From JBCCRH01 sp039208045 (GTDB lineage Bacteria; Bacteroidota; Bacteroidia; Chitinophagales; Saprospiraceae), in the NCBI GenBank assembly GCA_039208045.1, contig JBCCRH010000333.1, forward strand, positions 1-7,283: a stretch of DNA of 7,283 nt, given 5' to 3'. Numbering within the stretch: the stretch's first letter is position 1; each line of letters opens with the position of its first letter. The position numbers and the translations under genes were made by a program. Positions 1 to 6,328 of this stretch are shown here, in pieces. The notes beneath the pieces were generated by a model. The model ran no database searches and had not been told where the DNA came from. It saw nothing but the letters and a program-made list of their open reading frames with translations.

Positions 1-299
1 GTCGCATATTCCACCTCCCTAAAGATGCGGATCGCTTCCACCGCATAAGGATACACTTTCACTGCATAACGCTTATACTTACGGTACAGCTTGTAATCTT
101 CTGGGTTTTCAAATTCTCTTGGGATAGAAACAGAGAACGTATTGAGTGAGGCCACGATGAGGGTATCTCCGCAATCGTCAATCATGTAGGGGAGGCGTTG
201 CCCATCGATGGTCACGTAGCCTTCTTGTGCTTGGAGCAGAAGGGTGCTGCATGCCAGGAGGGTTAGGGCTAGTATATATTTCATATTTATCAATTTCAT
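1..299 (-). CDS. DUF4294 family exported protein, partial (N-terminal part only)
   Basis: Reading leftward from the ATG at 299 or the in-frame ATG at 284, an open frame runs off the left edge, so the C-terminus is missing. Numbered from 284, residues 1-20 form a signal peptide (MKYILALTLLACSTLLLQAQ). Cleavage after AQ is likely; the LLAC at 9-12 could instead be a lipobox, but hydrophobic residues continue past the Cys. A short beta-like segment follows, then a basic, tyrosine-rich stretch at 64-80 (YKLYRKYKRYAVKVYPY) leading into AVEAIRIFRE. The K-x-VYPYA-x-x-A pattern is what I recognise as the DUF4294 signature of Bacteroidota; its biochemical function is unknown. I favour the start at 284, because it begins directly with the signal peptide and leaves a more usual leader behind the candidate promoter. 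The 299 start adds only MKLIN. It is separated from the upstream amidohydrolase gene by a terminator, so it is probably its own transcription unit. The family call is from memory of the motif. Confidence 0.75.
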   Translation of the reverse strand, partial: MKLINMKYILALTLLACSTLLLQAQEGYVTIDGQRLPYMIDDCGDTLIVASLNTFSVSIPREFENPEDYKLYRKYKRYAVKVYPYAVEAIRIFREVEYA

Positions 300-312
300 G
301 CTTTTCAATTTA

Positions 313-346
313 CTACAAATCTTAGTGCTATTTTGTTAAAAGTCAA
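313..346 (-). promoter_or_regulatory. Candidate Bacteroidota-type promoter for the DUF4294 gene
   Basis: On the minus strand a TTG (346-344) is followed after 19 bases by TAAGATTTG (324-316). This is close to the Bacteroidota pattern of a -33 TTTG and a -7 TAnnTTTG spaced 19-21 bases apart, with one extra base between TA and TTTG. A start of transcription near 310 would leave a leader of about 26 bases to the ATG at 284, or about 11 to the ATG at 299. It lies just downstream of the terminator of the preceding gene, where a new promoter would be needed. Short AT-rich matches occur by chance, so this is tentative. Confidence 0.35.
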
Positions 347-370
347 GCTATTCAATATTTAGCAACAGCT

Positions 371-417
371 AAAAAAAGGAGTGTAAAGCTTGATTAGTGC
401 CTTATACTCCTTTTTAG
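371..417 (-). terminator. Intrinsic terminator after the amidohydrolase pair
   Basis: Two arms, 373-389 and 399-415, pair over 17 positions with one G-T wobble and one A-C mismatch around a 9-base loop. The core is AAAAAGGAGT against ACTCCTTTTT. On the minus strand the hairpin runs into seven consecutive T (377-371), as in a Rho-independent terminator. It begins about 25 bases past the stop codon of the 432-residue gene (440). The stem would also form in a plus-strand transcript, with a shorter tract of five T, but no gene on that strand needs it. Confidence 0.85.
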
Positions 418-439
418 GACGGAAAGCGAAGCTTATAAG

Positions 440-1738
440 TTATTGTCCTTGCTCGTATTTTGTCTTAAATTTTTCATAAAGTTCGCGCTGTTTGTTGGTC
501 AGATCAACGGTACGTCCCTGTATGAACGCGTGCTCCACTACGCTTGTTCGCATATCCAGGGCGTCGCCGCTGGTGACGATGAGGGTGGCATCTTTGCCCT
601 TTTCGATAGAGCCAACTCGGTCTGCTATGCCGAGAATCTTGGCGGTATTGAGGGTGATGGCGGCCACTGCTTTTTCGTAATCTAAGCCAAAGCCTACGGC
701 GTGGCCTGCTTGGAAAGCTAGGTTACGCAGCTGCCAGTAGCCATCCATACCGATGCAGTAGGATACACCTGCTTCTTCCAGGAGCGCTGGGGTACGGAAG
801 GGCTGATCGATCGCATCATCTACCTGGCGGGGCAAGCTGTGGGTTTCGCTGAGCATGACTGGAACGTTATTGGTTTTGAGCAAGTCCGTTACCATCCAGG
901 CATCTCTGCCGCCTACGATTACTACATTAAGGCGGTATTTTTTGCCCATCTGCACCGCTTGAGTAATCGTTTTGGCGGAAGCCGTATGCACAAAAAGCGT
1001 TTTGGAACCATCAAATAGCCCTAGCATAGCTGAAAATTTCAGGTTCTTTGGTCGGGGCGACTCCAATTCGGTATAGGCCTGAGCCTCATCAAAGAACTGG
1101 TATAAGCCCTGCACTTGGTCGTTGTAGTCTTTATTTTCCGTAAAGGAGCGGTTGCGCCAGCTGTAGCGATACTCGCTTGGCCAGTTGAGGTGGATGCCAT
1201 CATCCGTTTTGAAGGCCGCATCTTCCCAGTTCCAAGCGTCTAGTTGCACAATGGTAGAAGAACCAGATACGCGCCCGCCCTCTGGGGTAACTTGCGCCAA
1301 CAAAACGCCTTGTGCGCGTACAGTAGGAATAACCTCAGAATCCGTATTGTAGGCAATAATGGAACGTACATTAGGGTTGATTGCCCCCACTTCGCGCGCA
1401 TCGCGTGTAGCGCGTACGGCTCCAATTTCTACTAAGCCCAGCTGTGTATTTGGTGCAATAAATCCTGGATAGACATGCTTTCCACTAGCATCAATTACTT
1501 GGTAGCTGCTCCGGTCAATCGTAGGCAAACTACTGGCCGTGCCTACAGCGGTGATTTTGCCATTTTCAAATATTACCATGCCTTGCTCTACTACTTCTCC
1601 ATTTCCTACGTGTACCGTGCCGCCCGAAATGAGCATGGGGCTGCTCTGCGCAGGAGAGGCTGCCGGCACCTGCGCCCAAAGCATCGCACAGGCAAATAGG
1701 CTTACTAGTAATGAGTATATTTTGGTTAATTGCTTCAT
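440..1738 (-). CDS. Exported amidohydrolase-like protein lacking the HxH metal motif
   Basis: This 432-residue protein has a signal peptide at about 1-22 (ends CAMLWAQ), which predicts export. Residues 35-90 form the small beta domain typical of amidohydrolases (LISGGTVHVGNG, then GKITAVG, then GKHVYPGF). The barrel follows, and the C-terminal signature at 362-387 (TLNTAKILGIADRVGSIEKGKDATLIV) matches the imidazolonepropionase-like branch. The usual PGxxDxHxH after the first barrel strand is replaced here by PGFIAPNTQL (91-100), so the two N-terminal metal ligands are absent. A His at 251 (FVHTAS), a His at 300 (SETHS) and an Asp at 332 (IGMDG) sit where the remaining ligands could be. It may therefore be a one-metal enzyme or a non-catalytic partner. 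Its start codon lies 4 bases after the stop of the upstream two-module amidohydrolase, so the two are almost certainly co-transcribed. A strong terminator follows. The start is supported by the signal peptide. The substrate cannot be told from sequence. Confidence 0.85.
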   Translation of the reverse strand: MKQLTKIYSLLVSLFACAMLWAQVPAASPAQSSPMLISGGTVHVGNGEVVEQGMVIFENGKITAVGTASSLPTIDRSSYQVIDASGKHVYPGFIAPNTQLGLVEIGAVRATRDAREVGAINPNVRSIIAYNTDSEVIPTVRAQGVLLAQVTPEGGRVSGSSTIVQLDAWNWEDAAFKTDDGIHLNWPSEYRYSWRNRSFTENKDYNDQVQGLYQFFDEAQAYTELESPRPKNLKFSAMLGLFDGSKTLFVHTASAKTITQAVQMGKKYRLNVVIVGGRDAWMVTDLLKTNNVPVMLSETHSLPRQVDDAIDQPFRTPALLEEAGVSYCIGMDGYWQLRNLAFQAGHAVGFGLDYEKAVAAITLNTAKILGIADRVGSIEKGKDATLIVTSGDALDMRTSVVEHAFIQGRTVDLTNKQRELYEKFKTKYEQGQ

Positions 1739-1742
1739 TGTT

Positions 1743-4700
1743 CTAATTTTTTTGGTTTAGTTCACTCACCTCATCGTGCAGGCTATCGCAATGGTAGTGC
1801 TCGTACTGCCTGCGGCCCTTGGGGCGCTGCGTTTTACCTCCATTCTTTTTGTCCGTTAGCATCTTCTGGATTAGCCGATTGCGCTCTTGTTGTAGCACTT
1901 CGCGCATTTTTTGATCCTCACCACGGTCAAATAGGAGCATGCCGTCCACAAAGGTTTTTTCTGCTTTCGCATAAACAGATAGGGGGTGGTCATTCCAGAG
2001 CACTAGGTCAGCGTCTTTGCCTACTTTGATGCTTCCCATACGGTCATCCAAATGCAAGAGCTTAGCTGGGTTTAGGGTGACAAATTTTAGCGCATCTTCT
2101 TCAGAAACGCCTCCAAATCGCACCGCTTTTGCTGCTTCTTGATTGAGGCGGCGCGCCATTTCGGAGTCATCCGAATTGTAGGCTACCAATACGCCTTGCT
2201 CGTGCATCAGTGCTCCGTTGTAGGGGATGGCTTCGTATACCTCAAACTTGTAGGCCCACCAGTCGGCAAAGCTAGAACCTCCTGCCCCGTGCTTCGCCAT
2301 TTTATCTGCTACTTTATAGCCCTCTAAAATGTGGGTAAACGTATTGATAGTAAAATCAAACTGCTCCGCTACTTTCATCAGCATATTAATTTCTCCTTGC
2401 TGGTAGGAATGGCAGGTGATAAAGCGCTTTCTCTCTATGATTTCTAGGAGTGTTTCCAAATCCAAATCTCTCCGATAAGACTCGCCCGACGCTTTTTTCT
2501 CTCCGTATTCTTTTGCGCGCTGGAAATAGTCGATGAAGACCTGTTCTACCCCCATCCGGGTTTGTGGAAAGCGGATTCGGTTGTCATCGCCCCAGTTAGA
2601 TTGCTTGACATTTTCACCCAAAGCGAACTTAATAAAGCCATCTGCCCCTTTAATTTTCATTTCTTCGGGGGCAAAGCCCCAGCGCATTTTGATAATGCCC
2701 GACTGCCCCCCAATGGGGTTGGCCGAGCCATGCAAGAGCTGTGCAGCAGTAACACCACCCGATAGTTGGCGGTAGATATTGACATCTTCTGAATTGACGA
2801 CATCGCCAATGCGTACTTCTGCCGAACTCACTTGCGTTCCTTCATTTACCCCTCTCGAAATAGCGATATGGCTGTGCTCATCGATAATACCAGGGGTGAG
2901 GTGCATGCCTGTTCCATCTATTTCTTGTGCCCCTCGCGCGCGCAGACCTTTCCCCACTTCTGCAATTTTCCCGTCGCGTACTAAGACATCGGCACCTTCC
3001 ATTTTACCAGCTTTCTCGTTTGTCCATACCGTGGCATTCTTGATCAGATAGGTCTTTACGGTGGGGCGCTCTGTCCAGCCATAGGCTGTAAAGGGGTAAG
3101 TAACTTGCGATTCCTCCGCTTCCGTTGTTGCTTCCTCTTTCTTTCCTTTCCCTTTCTTTTTGTTTCCACCTTTTTTATCCAACTCACTCACATACTTCGC
3201 AGACCAGTCTATCCATTTTCCTGCTGCATCCTTGCCATTTCCAGACCAAGTCTTACCGTCCATCGCTCCCGAAAGTCGCACTTTACCACCTCCTCTTTCA
3301 GGTTCCATACTCAGGGTGATAGTACCGTTAGCGTAGGTGTGCTTAATTGCAATGTCAGTTGTATCATTGAGTTTGACGGAGAGTTTAGGCTTGTCTACAT
3401 TTCCTTTTATTTGAAGGTCATAGCTTTGGCCGCCTACTTTTAATTCGTATTGCCCCAAGGTCCAAGGGGATGCTACATCCTTTAGCACAAAGGGTTGCCC
3501 TTTCACCCAGTTCTGGTATATGGTGACCCCTTCGGCAAAGATCGATTTGTCGGTAACGATGAAGCTGGCCATTTTACCTTTTTCTAGACTACCTAGCTGA
3601 TCTGCTATGCCAAATAGCTTGGCAGGAGTGCTGGTTAGCGCTTTCAGAGCTGCGCCTTCACTCAGCCCCTCTTCTATTGCTTTACGCACATTGCCCAGAA
3701 AGTCTCTTTTGTTTTTTAAGCCTTGAGTAGTAATTGCAAATTCGATCCCTGTCGCTTCTAGTCGGCCCAAATTAGAAGCTGCTAATTCCCAGTGCTTCAT
3801 CTGCGCTAAATTGACCAAAGAAGCGTTATAGGGGTCTTCAACATCATAGGCAGCTGGGTAGTTGACAGGCACAATTAGTGGAGCACCAGTCGCTTTGATT
3901 TCGTTGATCCGCTGATAAGCGTCGCCACTCGTTTTTAGGATGTAGATTTTCCCAAACTCTGCCCCTAATGTAGCTGCTCGCAAAGCTTCTAGGCGATCCC
4001 CTATCTCAAACACCTGTGGCAGGTCTTGAGCGGCATTCCATGCTTCTAGTGAGAGGTTCTGCTCCTCCTCCTGATCGACATACCATTGTGCATCATAGTA
4101 AGTCTGGCGGAGCAAAGCAATGGAACCCATCAGCGAACTGGGATAATTCTGTGTAGAAGTACCCTTATTAAAAGAAAGGTGGTGTGCTGCTTGCTGCTTG
4201 ACTAACAACTCGTGCGGGCGTGCTTCACCAAAATGTACCACCACGGAAGTACCTCGTGAGATGCCATCCATACGATGCGTAACGGTAGCGCCAAAGCCCA
4301 TGTCACGCATATTTTTGGCTATTTTAGAGTCTGCTTTAAAATGTTCATGGGCACCGAATTCTGGCTGTAGAGCTTGGTTCCAGCTATATGCCCCTTCCTT
4401 ATTACTCAACATCTGCGGCCCACGCCGTGACCGACGCTCCCGCTTTACCTCGGGCATTCCATAATTAGAATAGGCTTCGATAAAACTGGGATAAACGTGC
4501 TTCCCTGCTAAATCGATAGTGACCGCTCCATCAGGGACGCTCACGGAAGTTCCTACCGCCTCTATCTTTCCTCTTCTGATGAGTAAGGTTGCTTTTTCTA
4601 AAACTTGCTGATCTGAGACATGGATGGTGGCATTAGTGAAGGCGTAGAGCCCTTCCCGATGATCTGCCACACCATTTCGAGGGAAGGTTGTCTGCCCATA

Positions 4701-4754
4701 GCTAGCTTGGCCAATAAAAAATAGGCCAAGCAGGGCAATGACTAGTTTTTTCAT
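1743..4754 (-). CDS. Exported two-module amidohydrolase (degenerate N-module, intact C-module)
   Basis: I chose the ATG at 4754 over the in-frame ATG at 4787 because it begins directly with a signal peptide (MKKLVIALLGLFFIGQASYGQ); this gives 1003 residues. Residues about 35-425 are an amidohydrolase-like module with the family's start (AFTNATIHVSDQ) and end (LFGIADQLGSLEKGKMASFIV). It has FIEAY where HxH should be and no obvious metal ligands elsewhere. Residues about 430-520 are a beta-rich segment, followed by a charged linker (about 527-549; GGNKKKGKGKKEE). Residues about 564-945 are a second, complete-looking module: IIDEHSH with HSH at 627-629, GFIKFALGENVK with Lys709 as a possible carboxylated lysine, CHS with His782, THI with His808, and NSDDSE with Asp862. 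It ends TLNPAKLLHLDDRMGSIKVGKDADLVLW. This pattern is that of metal-dependent hydrolases acting on cyclic amides, amides or peptides; the substrate is unknown. The tail carries a His/Cys cluster (EHYHCDSLH). The downstream amidohydrolase gene follows after 4 bases. The upstream hemA ends 87 bases earlier without a clear terminator. Confidence 0.88.
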   Translation of the reverse strand: MKKLVIALLGLFFIGQASYGQTTFPRNGVADHREGLYAFTNATIHVSDQQVLEKATLLIRRGKIEAVGTSVSVPDGAVTIDLAGKHVYPSFIEAYSNYGMPEVKRERRSRRGPQMLSNKEGAYSWNQALQPEFGAHEHFKADSKIAKNMRDMGFGATVTHRMDGISRGTSVVVHFGEARPHELLVKQQAAHHLSFNKGTSTQNYPSSLMGSIALLRQTYYDAQWYVDQEEEQNLSLEAWNAAQDLPQVFEIGDRLEALRAATLGAEFGKIYILKTSGDAYQRINEIKATGAPLIVPVNYPAAYDVEDPYNASLVNLAQMKHWELAASNLGRLEATGIEFAITTQGLKNKRDFLGNVRKAIEEGLSEGAALKALTSTPAKLFGIADQLGSLEKGKMASFIVTDKSIFAEGVTIYQNWVKGQPFVLKDVASPWTLGQYELKVGGQSYDLQIKGNVDKPKLSVKLNDTTDIAIKHTYANGTITLSMEPERGGGKVRLSGAMDGKTWSGNGKDAAGKWIDWSAKYVSELDKKGGNKKKGKGKKEEATTEAEESQVTYPFTAYGWTERPTVKTYLIKNATVWTNEKAGKMEGADVLVRDGKIAEVGKGLRARGAQEIDGTGMHLTPGIIDEHSHIAISRGVNEGTQVSSAEVRIGDVVNSEDVNIYRQLSGGVTAAQLLHGSANPIGGQSGIIKMRWGFAPEEMKIKGADGFIKFALGENVKQSNWGDDNRIRFPQTRMGVEQVFIDYFQRAKEYGEKKASGESYRRDLDLETLLEIIERKRFITCHSYQQGEINMLMKVAEQFDFTINTFTHILEGYKVADKMAKHGAGGSSFADWWAYKFEVYEAIPYNGALMHEQGVLVAYNSDDSEMARRLNQEAAKAVRFGGVSEEDALKFVTLNPAKLLHLDDRMGSIKVGKDADLVLWNDHPLSVYAKAEKTFVDGMLLFDRGEDQKMREVLQQERNRLIQKMLTDKKNGGKTQRPKGRRQYEHYHCDSLHDEVSELNQKN

Positions 4755-4841
4755 ACGATCTGTTTTGATATTTAAGTAGAGTACCAAAACATACTATTCT
4801 TTATTAAAACTAGAGGAATCGGGGCGAGGATATGGACAAGA

Positions 4842-6083
4842 TTACTGCAAAATAGCCTCGCGAGCAGCACGCATGGGAATGCCAATACACTTTTTCTCCA
4901 TGTAGGCTAACATGCGCTCAATGACTTCTTTAGAAGTATCATCGAGCAGCTCTAAATCTTTGCGAAATACTTCGTTGATAGCTTTTGTTTTTACTGCTTT
5001 GATCTCTTCTGGCACCCGACGCATTGCTATTTCCATCTGTCGCTGACGGACAATGGTAGGAAATTCGCTGAGGTGGGATTTTAGTAGTTCCTTTGCCTTG
5101 GTCAATTCTTGCTCTCTAAACGCAAGATTCTCTTTAGCTAACTGGCGTAAGCCATCAATCTCAATGTAGTTGAAGGAGAACTCGTGAATAGCTTCTTCTG
5201 ACACATTATTTGGAATAGCCAAATCAATTACTACTTTCTCGGAAGTCTCTCCTTGCAGTAACTGCTCATATACTGCTTTGGTAATGATAGGCTCAGTGGC
5301 TCCTGTACAAACAATTAGGCAGTCAAAACCTTCGCGATAGTTGGCCAAATCAGTTAGAGGAAAAGCACGGCCATCCATCAATTTAGCTAGCTGCTCCGCT
5401 TTACCTAGACTACGGTTAAACACTGTGATATTCTCAAAGTGATGCTTCACCAAAAATTTTCCGACTAAGGTATTAGTTTGACCAGCGCCAATTACCAAAA
5501 TACGTGCCTGCTTGGAAACATTAGAACGAAGTAGCTGCTGTACAGCTAGGGAGGCAATAGATACCGGTTTATCACCAATTCGTGTCTTGGAGTATACTGC
5601 TTTCGCAGAAACAACGGCGTGCTGAAAAAGTAGGCGCAGGTTATCGCCAATTAAGTTCCAGCTATTGGCTTGTTCGTAAGCTTCACGCAACTGCCCAAGG
5701 ATTTGCCGCTCACCAATCACCAAAGAATCGATGGAAGCAGCTACATCTAGAAAATGATCTACTGCATTGAGTCCCTCTAAGATGAGCACATAATCTTCTA
5801 TGGAATCGAGTACGTCTATGCTTAGACTTGGATTGGCGCTTTGAAAAAAGTGAGAAGCAAAGAAAGAATCAATGGAACGTTCTGTTTTGAAAAGGTATAA
5901 TACACGATTACAAGTGGGAACATAAAGTAGTTCATCTATTCCAAACTGCTGGCGCATTGCTTGTAGCCGTTCCTCAAGGTGGGCTGCATTTTCGGCTTTG
6001 ATTACGAATTCTCCGATACGCTTTAAGCTCGTCGTCTTGTGGGTCACTGTAAGCACCTTGTACTGTTCTAATATACCTTTCAT
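4842..6083 (-). CDS. hemA: Glutamyl-tRNA reductase
   Basis: This 413-residue protein reduces glutamyl-tRNA(Glu) with NADPH to glutamate-1-semialdehyde, the first committed step of the C5 route to haem and other tetrapyrroles, in the cytoplasm. The N-terminal catalytic domain contains THKTT at 14-18, with the conserved His15, and the active-site motif VPTCNR at 55-60, with the nucleophilic Cys58. IDSLVIGERQILGQLREAY at 118-136 is the highly conserved family block. The Rossmann NADPH domain starts at 194 (ARILVIGAGQTN) and continues through VFNRSLGKAEQLA, DCLIVCTGATEPII and VVIDLAIPNN. The C-terminal helical dimerisation domain is complete (about 315-413). Length is normal for the family, and no key residue is missing. 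A leader of about 25 bases separates the start from an exact TAnnTTTG element. Other haem genes are not adjacent; instead two exported amidohydrolases follow, with 87 bases between. The product call is firm. Confidence 0.97.
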   Translation of the reverse strand: MKGILEQYKVLTVTHKTTSLKRIGEFVIKAENAAHLEERLQAMRQQFGIDELLYVPTCNRVLYLFKTERSIDSFFASHFFQSANPSLSIDVLDSIEDYVLILEGLNAVDHFLDVAASIDSLVIGERQILGQLREAYEQANSWNLIGDNLRLLFQHAVVSAKAVYSKTRIGDKPVSIASLAVQQLLRSNVSKQARILVIGAGQTNTLVGKFLVKHHFENITVFNRSLGKAEQLAKLMDGRAFPLTDLANYREGFDCLIVCTGATEPIITKAVYEQLLQGETSEKVVIDLAIPNNVSEEAIHEFSFNYIEIDGLRQLAKENLAFREQELTKAKELLKSHLSEFPTIVRQRQMEIAMRRVPEEIKAVKTKAINEVFRKDLELLDDTSKEVIERMLAYMEKKCIGIPMRAAREAILQ

Positions 6084-6328
6084 TACAATGTATTGATCCT
6101 TATACTCACAAAAATAATTTTCAAGCCCTGCTAGTATGTCACGAAACTGTCAACATAGGTTAAACAAAATGATTTCAGCCATCTTCAGACATTTTATTGA
6201 CACAGTCTATTTAACTTTCTGTACTTTCAGAAATTTTTAAAAGTTTAGTAAAACTTAGCTGATTTTAAGCCTGCAAAACATAACACTTCCCGAATAAAAA
6301 ACTGATTTACAGCCACAAACGCACAATA
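6084..6328 (-). other. AT-rich spacer between the transporter gene and hemA
   Basis: This 245-base gap holds no open frame of note on either strand and no tRNA-like fold that I can see. Besides the hemA promoter element it has a short inverted repeat, AAGTTT-4-AAACTT (6241-6256). On the minus strand this is followed by TTAAAAATTT, which could be a weak terminator for the transporter gene. The stem is only six A/T-dominated pairs, so I do not call it. The minus-strand TATGTTTTG near 6270-6278 is another promoter-like fragment without a partner element. Confidence 0.6.
6109..6116 (-). promoter_or_regulatory. Candidate -7 promoter element for hemA
   Basis: On the minus strand TATTTTTG (6116-6109) is an exact match to the Bacteroidota -7 consensus TAnnTTTG. 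It ends 25 bases before the hemA ATG, a suitable leader length. I see no convincing TTTG at the expected -33 distance, only TTTCGTG slightly too far upstream (6146-6140). The element is AT-rich, so a chance match is possible. No riboswitch or operator is evident. Confidence 0.35.

Noticed and set aside
300..439. Possible small gene in the gap between the amidohydrolase and DUF4294 genes
   Set aside because: The gap is accounted for by the terminator and a candidate promoter, and no credible open frame is present on either strand.
1730..2029. Plus-strand open frame of 99 codons
   Set aside because: It is antisense to the conserved C-terminal end of the two-module amidohydrolase, and its composition is that of a shadow frame with no leader or motif.
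3105..3443. Plus-strand open frame of 112 codons
   Set aside because: It lies antisense to the beta insert and lysine-rich linker of the amidohydrolase. Its Phe/Leu/Ser-rich product simply reflects the purine-rich coding strand, and it has no recognisable domain.
4785..4793. TATGTTTTG on the minus strand as a promoter for the amidohydrolase pair
   Set aside because: It has an extra base relative to TAnnTTTG and no TTG at the -33 distance. Similar fragments occur elsewhere in AT-rich spacers here.
6138..6170. Ten-codon frame starting MAEIILF upstream of hemA as a leader peptide
   Set aside because: It has no regulatory codon run, no attenuator hairpin and no ribosome binding signal, so a chance frame is more likely.
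6241..6256. Inverted repeat AAGTTT-4-AAACTT as a terminator for the transporter gene
   Set aside because: There are only six A/T-dominated pairs, more than 70 bases past the stop codon and with no clean T tract; too weak to call.
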